64,000 bases of DNA, taken from assembly GCF_921293095.1 (NCBI RefSeq), contig NW_025791702.1, positions 1 through 64,000 on the forward strand. The letters run 5' to 3'. The notes beneath the pieces were generated by a model. That model worked only from the letters and a program-made list of their open reading frames with translations, did no database searches and was not told where the DNA came from. This DNA comes from Ischnura elegans (lineage: Eukaryota > Arthropoda > Insecta > Odonata > Coenagrionidae). Numbering within the stretch: position 1 is the stretch's first letter; every line of letters begins with the position of its first letter. Both the position numbers and the translations under genes were made by a program. Below are positions 13,632 to 24,599 of the stretch, in pieces.

Positions 13632-15324
13632 CGTCACCGTTACAACTCTTTCACGTCCACGACTCAAGTACAAAGTTTTACACGGATTTCCCGAATAACA
13701 TGGTATTTAAAAATCCGAATTGCTGTGTATCTTGTTCTAGAATGTGTGTTGATGTGAAATAACACGTAAAACATTGCTTGGTGGCCACTTTGTGTTAAAT
13801 AAACGGCTTTTTCCGTCATCTCGACTGCTCGGCGTGGCATTTCGGAGTAAACTTAGGACAGGAATTTAGTGTACATTGTGGGATTAAAAATCTGAAACCA
13901 AGTGATTGTCGTACACACACGTTGTATGGTGTTGACAAAGATAAGAATTACATTTCTGTCTCGACGGTATAGCATATTATCGCCTTAGAGTTTGAAGTTA
14001 GGAGAAGGCAACCAGTACTGCATTATAATTTTTTTTTCCAAAATCGGTACGGTGCGGCGTGGGTTTCTGGACTACGAAACACGTTACATGCTGTAAGTTT
14101 TATGGTGAACATCAGAGATGAGAGAATAGGAAAGAGAGCAATCAACTGAAGCCAAATATAATGCATCACATGTAGTTTCTTCGTCACGGTACTAAATCAA
14201 TTCTATCACGCAATCATCAAATCGAGGAACTCGACTACATCATTACTAAACTCCAGTGTAGACATGCAATTATAACACGTAATCAGTAGAAAAACATCAA
14301 AGGCATTTATTTAATACTAGTTGCAGAGAATTTTCTCCGCCGAAAGTTTTTCTTGAGACATAATTTCGCTGTTAGCAGACAGTGCCTGCTCTTGGAAGTA
14401 CTGCTTTCATTAGTTTGATAACCCCGACGAAAAAGACATATAATGGATAAATTCGTCATTCGTAAAAATAAAAACTAACGTCCAATCTATCGGGATAGCC
14501 GAATAATCCACGAATGGGAACGAAAACGTATTAATCTCGTGATATGAGAACGGATGCTATTTTGACCCCGGTAATCCGACGTTCGGGCCCCGAACGAGAA
14601 ACAAGACACTGCCGAATTCCACTGCTAAGCTCCGCCTCTCCCAGTATGAAAAACTTGGGTAGCAGTTTGCATAACCATTTCATATATTTTTCTGTGTTTA
14701 ACGGAATATTGACTCGTAATTATAAATACTCGCTTTATTTACTTTTAAAAATCATATTAAACCTTGGCTGTAATAATGATACGCATCGAAAAGCTCATTT
14801 ATGAAATCAGCTGTTTGTAGAGGGTATGAGAACATTACGAATAATTCAGACTGGTGGTTATAAAAATCTAGGGTTAAGCAATTTTTAAAAAATTTTATGC
14901 ATCCACCGAGATTATTACAACGACATCGATCTACAGGCGAAGCAGAAATCAGCCAATATATTCTTGTCGTGATCTGTCGTAGTGACTTTCTGATTTACGT
15001 TTTCGTCATAACAAAATGCAGTAATCGAGTCGGTATTCTTAAGTTTTCTCAAGAGTAGAGTGCGAACAAGTGATTTTTTAACATTATGGTATGAATAGAC
15101 TGACGGAAACATATTATCTAAGCAATGGACTAGCTGAGGTTGCAAAAACGGATGTTTTGGCGTTACGACCACTTTAAAAAATAGTTTTCACGATTAAAAA
15201 TAGGTTATCGGATCACTTATTCAACAGTAAAGTGTGATCAAGTGAATAGTAACGGTCTTGATTGAGTTAACTGCAGGAAATAATTAATTTAAACAAAATT
15301 CGAGTACACCACGCCGAAAACTTG
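13632..15324 (+). repeat. Blocks L (3' part) and S, copy 3
   Basis: Starting at about GTCACCGTTACAACTC, the sequence follows copy 1 from about 421 through the whole S block, including the segment deleted from copy 2. The frames at 14544-14804 and 14915-15172 (minus) are counterparts of those in copy 1. The left junction with block P is at about 13625-13632. Confidence 0.85.
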
Positions 15325-16222
15325 CGTGGTTATATTACAGTCATTAAACTGACTGAAATAATTGATGGAAAATATAGAATCTAGACGTGCAGTAATGCAA
15401 AAAACATTATAGAACCAATCAATGATTGATATTGCAAACTTTGTTTGTGAAATGTTTCTTGCTATTCTAATTTACATCAGCCACCATACGACCCACATAG
15501 CATGTTAACTCATGTCAAGTTTGAGTTTTCCTTACCATGTCAAGGTTGACTCTTTGAAGCTGCCAAATCCAGCCCATATCAAGCTACCGAACTTCTTTTT
15601 TCCCTTGTGGCGTCTAGGCTGAAATATTTTCTGGTCAGAAAGCTCACTCACTCACATGTTACACAATTTATTCACCTATGGCAAGCAAAAACACACTGTG
15701 TTATACAGCATAAGCAATGGCCATGTATTTGATTCCGAGAATTACCATTGAAAGCAATATTTTTTCCTCAGGCTCTAGGGTAAGATTTTCATAGCCCATG
15801 GAATCTCTAATTCAGTGTCAAAAATATACAATCAGTGGTGGCTGTTTATTTACCCCAGGTTAATACATAAGAGTGCCAATTTGGTAACCAATACTTAGGA
15901 GTCCTATTTCAGGTTTGAATATTTTAATATGGTAAAAAAGAAACGATACTTTATCCTGAAAATGTTTGAATTTATTCCAAACATTGGAGCCTTAATTAAA
16001 GGAGATAATTTGGACCCATGCACCTGAAGACTCAGGGAACATCAAAGCCAGAGTAATCAAAGAAAAATTATATTAAGGTTCTAAATCATTGTCTGCAAAG
16101 TGTATTAAAGGACAGGTTCTCGTTAAATCCTGCAGGATGTATATGAGGAGAATGGATAGTTTAAGTATAAGACCAAATCAGTGTATGCATGTTTCTCAAA
16201 GTCTGCCACTAAAATTCCTTGA
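15325..16222 (+). repeat. Repeat block T, copy 2
   Basis: This is a near-identical partner of 8807-9700. Small differences include a changed stretch near 15895. The continuation after 16222 is unique to this copy and extends the retroelement relic. Confidence 0.75.
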
Positions 16223-16300
16223 TACTAAAGAGGTATTTGATCAAATTCATGCAGATTTCCTAGGTCCAATTAAAGGTAAGCAGTATCTCATTGCAGAAGA
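16089..16300 (+). pseudogene. Ty3/gypsy-like integrase relic with start of catalytic core
   Basis: The frame reads through VKSCRMYMRRMD and then, at about residues 48-64, FDQIHADFLGPIKGKQYLI. That is the characteristic beginning of the retroviral-type integrase core: the HxDFxGP segment carrying the first catalytic Asp, followed by the G-K-x-[YF]-L strand. In intact elements this follows the HHCC zinc-binding region, and the second Asp and the Glu lie about 55-100 residues further. Here similarity stops within about 20 residues, so the core is truncated and inactive. This is recognition by motif; the family (Ty3/gypsy rather than BEL) is inferred. Confidence 0.6.
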
Positions 16301-16659
16301 AGATCTTTGCTTGGAGGTTTCCGAAGAAATGGCTGCATTGCCCAAAATGAATACATAGCCTGTAAAAGGTTTAGTGTCTTCATCATCACAATCTCCACCC
16401 CAATTTGCATCTACAAAAACAATTCCTTCGAAGATTGCTCAAGACCACAAATTTTTCAATTTCAAAACCCAATTGTTGCTAATGATGACCTCACCCTCTG
16501 GTCTTTGGACAAGAGTCCATGTATTATTTTATTATATCCATATATTATAGAAACAAACATTACTGTGAAGTGTTACAGCCTCAGAATGATTTATTTAAAA
16601 AACATGCTATTTGAAGTGCCTGGCATTTTGCAAACTTAATTTTCAAAATCAACATTATA
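16301..16659. other. AT-rich stretch, no gene seen
   Basis: A 110-codon open frame at 16307-16639 has no recognisable domain, has Ile/Tyr/Ser-rich composition and overlaps the beginning of module-type sequence (ATTTGAAGTGCCTGGCATTTTGC). I do not consider it a gene. Confidence 0.5.
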
Positions 16660-19600
16660 TCCTAGAAACCTTAAAAAACAATGGATTTTGGTGGGACCAG
16701 CTTTAAAACGATAAGAAAATTAAGAGAATTGTTTGTGACGAGTTTAAGTGCGAAGGATGAAACGGTTTAAAACGTATCTCAGGATTTGTTAAATAAGAAA
16801 TGAAATTTTCAGTTTCGATACAATAAATTAATGCAAAATCAGTAATTGAAGACGGATTTTGACCTGAGAGGTCTAAAAGGTTCCTTTTACTAAAACAAAG
16901 ACGAGAGTGGAGTTTCAGAACGATCGACTTATGAGTTCCTAAAATAACTTCAGTTTTCTGTTTGACGTTTTCAGCGTGATGTGGCCAAAATTAGATTTCG
17001 TGCTAGAATGGTCAATTACGAACCGATTCTGATGAAATTTGTTTTAAATCGTCCACAATAATGTGAGTATCAAATCGTGGTGAATTCAGTCCCTGGGGTT
17101 CGAGTAGTTTAAGATAAATCTGAGAGGATGTGTTTGAAAAATCCAATTTTTCGCTTGCAAAATTAAAAACATGTGTTTAAAAACAGTAATTTAAGAGGGA
17201 TTCAGACAGGAGCTGTTTGGATCGTTCCTTCCACCGTAACAGATGAAAATGTGGAGTTTCAGAAGGATCGACTTATTAGTTTGGGAGATAAATATCAGGT
17301 TGACGTTACTTTCTGGGAGCGCAAGCCATTTTTGAAGCAAATACTTTTTTCGCCACACGAGACATAATTACCCAATTATTTAAATGAAACATGGTTTTAA
17401 ACGATGACCGTTAAGGGCACTACCAACGTGGGTAGTTTGGGATCGATCCATAAAATAGTTTAACTTAAATGTCAGGAGATGTCAGGGAACAGAAAACGTT
17501 TCAGGAGTGAATTTGAAATTTTCCTTGAAATACAGAATTTAATTCCTTTTTTGACAGGAGACGTATGAAAACGTTCGCATAACCTAATAGATGGTGAATT
17601 TAAAGTTTCAGAACGATCGACTTATGAGTTCCTTAAATAACTTCAGTTTTCTGTTTGACATTTTCAGCGCGATGGATTTTGTCGCCAAAATTAGATTTCG
17701 TGCTAGAATGGTCAATTACGAACCGATTCTGATGAAATTTGTTTTAAATCGTCCACAATAATGTGAGTATCAAATCGTGGTGAATTCAGTCCCTGGGGTT
17801 CGAGTAGTTTAAGATAAATCTGAGAGGATGTGTTTGAAAAATTAAATTTTTCGCTTGCAAAATTAAAAACATGTGTTTAAAAACAGTAATTTAAGAGGGA
17901 TTCAGACAGGAGCTGTTTGGATCGTTCCTTCCACCGTAACAGATGAAAATGTGGAGTTCCAGAAGGATCGACTTATTAGTTTGGGAGATAAATATCAGGT
18001 TGACGTTACTTTCTGGGAGCGCAAGCCATTTTTGAAGCAAAAACTTTTTTCGCCACACGAGACATAATTACCCAATTATTTAAATGAAACATGGTTTTAA
18101 ACGATGACCGTTAAGGGCACTACCAACGTGGGTAGTTTGGGATCGATCCATAAAATAGTTTAACTTAAATGTCAGGAGATGTCAGGGAACGGTAAACGTT
18201 TCAGGAGTGAATTTGAAATTTTCCTTGAAATACAGAATTTAATTCCTTTTTTGACAGGAGACGTATGAAAACGTTCGCATAACCTAATAGATGGTGAATT
18301 TAAAGTTTCAGAACGATCGACTTATGAGTTCCTAAAATAACTTCAGTTTTCTGTTTGACGTTTTCAGCGTGATGTGGCCAAAATTATATTTCGTGCTAGA
18401 ATGGTCAATTACGAACCGATTCTGATGAAATTTGTTTTTAATCGTCCACAATAATGTGAGTATCAAATCGTGGTGAATTCAGTCCCTGGGGTTCGAGTAG
18501 TTTAAGATAAATCTGAGAGGATGTGTTTGAAAAATCCAATTTTTCGCTTGCAAAATTAAAAACATGTGTTTAAAAACAGTAATTTAAGAGGGATTCAGAC
18601 AGGAGCTGTTTGGATCGTTCCTTCCACCGTAACAGATGAAAATGTGGAGTTTCAGAAGGATCGACTTATTAGTTTGGGAGATAAATATCAGGTTGACGTT
18701 ACTTTCTGGGAGCGCAAGCCATTTTTGAAGCAAAAACTTTTTTCGCCACACGAGACATAATTACTCAATTATTTAAATGAAACATGGTTTTAAACGATGA
18801 CCGTTAAGGGCACTACCAACGTGGGTAGTTTGGGATCGATCCATAAAATAGTTTAACTTAAATGTCAGGAGATGTCAGGGAACAGAAAACGTTTCAGGAG
18901 TGAATTTGAAATTTTCCTTGAAATACAGAATTTAATTCCTTTTTTGACAGGAGACGTATGAAAACGTTCGCATAACCTAATAGATGGTGAATTTAAAGTT
19001 TCAGAACGATCGACTTATGAGTTCCTTAAATAACTTCAGTTTTCTGTTTGACATTTTCAGCGCGATGGATTTTGTCGCCAAAATTAGATTTCGTGCTAGA
19101 ATGGTCAATTACGAACCGATTCTGATGAAATTTGTTTTAAATCGTCCACAATAATGTGAGTATCAAATCGTGGTGAATTCAGTCCCTGGGGTTCGAGTAG
19201 TTTAAGATAAATCTGAGAGGATGTGTTTGAAAAATTACATTTTTCGCTTGCAAAATTAAAAACATGTGTTTAAAAACAGTAATTTAAGAGGGATTCAGAC
19301 AGGAGCTGTTTGGATCGTTCCTTCCACCGTAACAGATGAAAATGTGGAGTTTCAGAAGGATCGACTTATTAGTTTGGGAGATAAATATCAGGTTGACGTT
19401 ACTTTCTGGGAGCGCAAGCCATTTTTGAAGCAAATACTTTTTTTGCCACACGAGACATAATTACCCAATTATTTAAATGAAACATGGTTTTAAACGATGA
19501 CCGTTAAGGGCACTACCAACGTGGGTAGTTTGGGATCGATCCATAAAATAGTTTAACTTAAATGTCAGGAGATGTCAGGGAACGGTAAACGTTTCAGGAG

Positions 19601-20440
19601 TGAATTTGAAATTTTCCTTGAAATACAGAATTTAATTCCTTTTTTGACAGGAGACGTATGAAAACGTTCGCATAACCTAATAGATGGTGAATTTAAAGTT
19701 TCAGAACGATCGACTTATGAGTTCCTAAAATAACTTCAGTTTTCTGTTTGACGTTTTCAGCGTGATGTGGCCAAAATTATATTTCGTGCTAGAATGGTCA
19801 ATTACGAACCGATTCTGATGAAATTTGTTTTTAATCGTCCACAATAATGTGAGTATCAAATCGTGGTGAATTCAGTCCCTGGGGTTCGAGTAGTTTAAGA
19901 TAAATCTGAGAGGATGTGTTTGAAAAATCCAATTTTTCGCTTGCAAAATTAAAAACATGTGTTTAAAAACAGTAATTTAAGAGGGATTCAGACAGGAGCT
20001 GTTTGGATCGTTCCTTCCACCGTAACAGATGAAAATGTGGAGTTCCAGAAGGATCGACTTATTAGTTTGGGAGATAAATATCAGGTTGACGTTACTTTCT
20101 GGGAGCGCAAGCCATTTTTGAAGCAAAAACTTTTTTCGCCACACGAGACATAATTACCCAATTATTTAAATGAAACATGGTTTTAAACGATGACCGTTAA
20201 GGGCACTACCAACGTGGGTAGTTTGGGATCGATCCATAAAATAGTTTAACTTAAATGTCAGGAGATGTCAGGGAACAGAAAACGTTTCAGGAGTGAATTT
20301 GAAATTTTCCTTGAAATACAGAATTTAATTCCTTTTTTGACAGGAGACGTATGAAAACGTTCGCATAACCTAATAGATGGTGAATTTAAAGTTTCAGAAC
20401 GATCGACTTATTAGTTTGGGAGATAGACCTCAGGTTTGCA
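16660..20440 (+). repeat. Alternating 700/693-bp higher-order array (1393-bp dimer)
   Basis: A 64-codon frame starts at 17173, 17873, 18566, 19266 and 19959, giving spacings of 700, 693, 700 and 693. Two unit types alternate. One carries the extra bases in GCGCGATGGATTTTGTCGCC (17668, 19060) and the other GCGTGATGTGGCC (18367, 19760). Each unit contains four diverged modules: the TTTAAA/GATCGTTCC-type cores lie at 17042, 17216, 17395, 17567 and 17742, so spacing is 172-179 bp. The conserved 64-codon frame is explained by near-identity of units. Older, degenerate modules occupy 16660-17000. Confidence 0.93.
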
Positions 20441-21160
20441 TTTGGAGATTGGACCGTGATATGTTGTTGCAAATAATGTGATTAAAATGGAATTCTACAA
20501 AAACAAATGATATTGGCAAAGGTTAATTTCTTCGTCAGCATTCAGCAACACTGTCGTGGTTACCCATCGAAGTTAATCTTGAACTTGTATAGCTTCAAGA
20601 GCCGATGGCAAGTCCAACTTGGAGACCAACATGGACAGGCAAACTTCTGGCTCAGCAAAACTGGGGCCACAGCAGGGGACGCGAACCTGAAATAAAGTTA
20701 AAAAATGTATGAGCATGTCTACGCATACAGATTAGAAGTCAATGTTTTATAATAAACTTCACGGCAAGTTGTTAACATATGGTGCTGGAAATAACAGTGC
20801 CATTCATGAACTCACTAGTCTGTCATCCATCAGTACGTGTCGTCAAGTGTTATTAAAATAGTATTTCCACCGAGTTTCATCATTCACAACTTTAAAAAAT
20901 ATCCTAACTGACGTTCCAAAGAAAATTAATGTTTTTTCATATTTCATGCCATCACTCGGAAAAACTCCTATGTCAAACTTTTCACCTCGAAATTACATTT
21001 CTCGACCGATGTACTCAGGATGACTATTAAATTTATCACATATTCACACCTTCCATTCCCATAAAATATCATTGCCGTCAGAATCGAAATTTTTTAATTA
21101 TTCCACCCGATATCCAGAAGAAATTATCATAGGGCGTTAGCTTGGCCCAAAACTTTTTCC
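20441..21160 (+). repeat. Blocks Q and P, copy 2
   Basis: This segment matches 12481-13623 in two segments, with about 400 bp fewer in the middle. The stretch AATGGAATTCTAC at 20488 recurs at 21397, so a local duplication is also present. No coding evidence is seen. Confidence 0.7.
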
Positions 21161-21450
21161 CCCGTTACGTAAACCTGGAGACCCTTGTCGTTATTACGAC
21201 AGTAATCTCAGTAAACGATCAAGGGTTGAAAAAAAGGGAAGATTTCGGCAATGAGTTAAATTACACTTGATGATCAATAGTAAATTTCTCCAAATCCCGT
21301 CTTAATCTCCCGAGTTTCGTTGCCATGAAAAACGTTTGGGCCAAGTTGACGCGGGCGCGATGCATGCATATCGCCGTTCAAATAATATGATTAAAATGGA
21401 ATTCTACACAAACAAAAGATAATGGCAAAGTGTATCAGACAAAGAAAAAT
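21161..21450. other. Unique spacer, no feature seen
   Basis: This stretch of mixed composition has no recognisable gene or RNA. It ends in the duplicated AATGGAATTCTACAC stretch shared with 20488. Confidence 0.4.
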
Positions 21451-22880
21451 ATATTAAAGCATACATTAGTGTCGAGTTTTGTAGCCTTAGATTCATTAGT
21501 TTAAAATATATCCCATTAGAAGTGCCCGAGATATTGCAATGGCTAAAATTCCAATATCAAAATTATGTTCTATAAACCGTAAAAACCAGCGGATTTTGAC
21601 GAGACAAGCTTTAAGACGAAAACGGAAATAAGGCAATTGTTCGTGACGAGTGTCAGTGCGATTGAAGTAATGGTTTAATTAATATGTTGCAATCCCTGTC
21701 TGTCAACATGAAATTCGTAGAGTCAAACACAATGTTATTCATAAAAACCATAGTTACCGTGGGATTTTGATGGGAGACGCTTTAAAACGTAGATAATAAT
21801 TATACACACGTTATTGTAGAGTTTCGTAACCCTAGAGTTAGTAATTTCAAAAACATCTCATTTCAAGTGACTGATATTTTGCAAAGGCTGATTTTCCGAT
21901 ATAAACATTATATCTTATGAACAGTAAAAACCAACGGATTTTGATGGGACTAGTTTTAAAAGAATAGGAGAAATAAGGCAATTGTTCGTGACGAGTGTCA
22001 GTGCGATTGAATTAATGGTTTAATTAATATGTTGCAATCCCTGTCTGTCAACATGAAATTCGTAGAGTCAAACACAATGTTATTCATAAAAACCATAGTT
22101 ACCGTGGGATTTTGATGGGAGACGCTTTAAAACGTAGATAATAATTATACACACGTTATTGTAGAGTTTCGTAACCCTAGAGTTAGTAATTTCAAAAACA
22201 TCTCATTTCAAGTGACTGATATTTTGCAAAGGCTGATTTTCCGATATAAACATTATATCTTATGAACAGTAAAAACCAACGGATTTTGATGGGACTAGTT
22301 TTAAAAGAATAGGAGAAATAAGGCAATTGTTCGTGACGAGTGTCAGTGCGATTGAATTAATGGTTTAATTAATATGTTGCAATCCCTGTCTGTCAACATG
22401 AAATTCGTAGAGTCAAACACAATGTTATTCATAAAAACCATAGTTACCGTGGGATTTTGATGGGAGACGCTTTAAAACGTAGATAATAATTATACACACG
22501 TTATTGTAGAGTTTCGTAACCCTAGAGTTAGTAATTTCAAAAACATCTCATTTCAAGTGACTGATATTTTGCAAAGGCTGATTTTCCGATATAAACATTA
22601 TATCTTATGAACAGTAAAAACCAACGGATTTTGATGGGACTAGTTTTAAAAGAATAGGAGAAATTAGGCAATTGTTCGTGACGAGTGTCAGTGCGATTGA
22701 ATTTATGGTTTAATTAATATGTTACAATCTGCCGGTGAAAAAATAACATTACATGTGTCATACAGAAAATTATTTGTTTAAGCCATAATTACCGAGGGAT
22801 TTGGACGGGAGACAATTCAAAACGTAGGTAACGTTTACACGAACATTTTTGTGGAGTTTGGTAGCCACAGAATGAATAGT
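21451..22880 (+). repeat. 345-bp tandem array A, about 3 clean units
   Basis: GGGATTTTGATGGGAGACGC recurs at 21761, 22106 and 22451, exactly 345 bp apart and essentially identical. Within each unit two half-modules are visible: TTTAAAACG at 21781, TTTAAAAGA at 21955 and TTTAAAACG at 22126 (174 and 171 bp). Degenerate modules flank both sides. Confidence 0.93.
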
Positions 22881-23150
22881 TTGAAAAATATCCCATAAAT
22901 GTTCACAAAGTTGTCATCGTGTCAACATGCAAATCTGGGAACCCACTGTGGAGTATGTGGCTGTATGATGCAACACAATATTTCTTAACATGCAACTAAA
23001 CTACACTAATAATAAGCACTGTTGTACACATGCATTTAAAACTTGATCATTTAATCACTTGCACACCGCTCACTTCACGGTCACACGCATTTCTTTAATA
23101 CTTTCACAGAAAAACTTCAAAATGCACCGATCACAACAAAACTTCACTTC
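22881..23150 (+). repeat. Repeat block R, copy 1
   Basis: The sequence from GTCAACATGC through CTTCAAAATGCACCGATCAC recurs at about 26342-26575. Open frames here (23059-23406 and others) start in the duplicated sequence and run into unrelated sequence, so they are not counted as genes. Confidence 0.75.
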
Positions 23151-23479
23151 TAAGACTCGGGCAGGATTCCTCGTAAGACCGTCACTTGCTTTCTTAAAAT
23201 TACCCAACAGCCATTCAACAGTTGAAATGCATTTATGTTTCCCAAGGGTATATTTACAGGTTGTCGGCGGCGATCGGCTCATCACAGTTCAACCTGAAAA
23301 ATTGACAATAATAAAAGCACGTATTCCCGCCAACTTCCATTGCACATTCAAAATATATCGACACCACTTCAAACCACCGATCCATCCCCATGAACAGAAG
23401 ACGTAGTTAATTCAAAATTAATCAAAAACACATCGTCTCTTAACGAACGATATCATGCAATCACATTTGCCGGTCGTAG
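23151..23479. other. Spacer, no gene seen
   Basis: A 115-codon plus frame crosses this region, but it begins inside repeat R and shows no recognisable domain. Confidence 0.4.
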
Positions 23480-24310
23480 AACAGGCAACACGATAACTCG
23501 ACTACATCAGTAATAAACTCCAGTGTAGAAATGCAATCATAACACTTAATCTGTAGTTAACATCAAAGGCATTTATTTAACACTCGTTACAGAGATTTTG
23601 TACCACCGAAAATTTTCCCGGAGACGTAACTTCGCAAAAGGTGCCTGCTCTTGGAAGTACTGCTTTCATTATTTTGATAACCTCGACAACACAGGGATAT
23701 GATGCCTAAATTCGTCATTCGTAAAAATTGAAAGTTACGTCGAATCGATCGGGATAGCCGAATAATCCACAAATTGGAACGAAAATGTATTAATCCCGTG
23801 ATATGAGAACGGCTGCTTTTTTGACCCCGGTAATCCGACAGCTGACGGGAAAAACAAGCGACGTTCGGGCCCCGAACGAGAAACAAGACGATGCCGAATT
23901 CCTTACTATCAGCAGACTATATCCTAGCCACCACAAGACAATGCTTTTGGGCTCTTATTCTGTACATGAGTCGCAATAAATAGCACATGCTATTCTGCGG
24001 GTCATCATTGCAACGAGACCGTATTCCAAATGAAGCGTTGTAATATTTTTTTTCGCAATGGGAGTCTTGCCAAGCTCCGCCCAACCTAGTATGAAAAACT
24101 TGGGTAGCAATTTCCGTAAACATTAGATATTTCATATATTTTTCTGTATTTAACGGAATATTGACTCGCAATTATAAATACTCGCTTCATTTACTTTTAA
24201 AAATCATAGTAAACCGTGGATGTACATATGATACGCATTGAAAATCTCATTTATGAAATCAGCTGTTAGTCGAGGGTATGAGAAAATGACGTGGCGGTTA
24301 TTTGTTTTCG
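23480..24310 (+). repeat. Diverged block S copy with two insertions
   Basis: ACTCGACTACATCAGTA at about 23499 and the following sequence align with block S of copy 1 from about 1018 to 1640 at visibly lower identity. Relative to the other three copies there is an extra segment of about 27 bp near 23840-23866 and one of about 170 bp at about 23902-24072, placed between GAATTCC and AAGCTCCGCC. The larger insert has no obvious terminal repeats or target duplication. Confidence 0.75.
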
Positions 24311-24368
24311 TATCGGCTAATCATTATTATGTGATCACATTTTAATGTGGAAAATACAATCGGCATGA

Positions 24369-24491
24369 AAAGAGGGTGTGAAACCAATTTTTTGCGAGCC
24401 ACGGCAAGTTCCTATTTCATTCAAAGGAAAGGTTGAGAAGGAACTTGACAGGCTAGTATCTGAAGGTCGTTGGTTCTTCAGAGTTGTTTAA
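24369..24491 (+). pseudogene. Ty3/gypsy-like reverse transcriptase N-terminal fragment
   Basis: A stop-free stretch from 24369 to TAA at 24489-24491 encodes KPIFCEPRQVPISFKGKVEK followed by ELDRLVSEG. In Ty3/gypsy polyproteins this pattern (K-P-x-F-x-x-x-R-x-V-P followed by K-V-E-x-E-L-D-R-L-x-x-x-G) is the conserved start of the reverse transcriptase domain, upstream of the catalytic strand. Only about 40 residues remain. A TGA precedes the stretch and a TAA ends it, and the catalytic YxDD region is absent. It is a dead fragment lying between the diverged S block and the second 345-bp array. Recognition is by motif, and I am fairly confident. Confidence 0.7.
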
Positions 24492-24599
24492 CCTCTCTTG
24501 CTGACTGGAGTGATAACAATTCATTGAAGCATAACTCAAGTAAATGTAATGTACTTACCTTTTGTCGAGGGAAAATCCCATACTTAAAGAACTACATTT

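Noticed and set aside
17173-20153. Five 64-codon plus-strand frames with conserved translation
   Set aside because: They are spaced by the 700/693-bp repeat. Nucleotide identity between units is equally high outside the frame, so there is no sign of coding selection.
23059-23406. 115-codon plus-strand frame
   Set aside because: It starts within repeat R and continues into unrelated sequence. The other R copy (26350-26616) gives a different C-terminal part, so the frame is not conserved as a unit.
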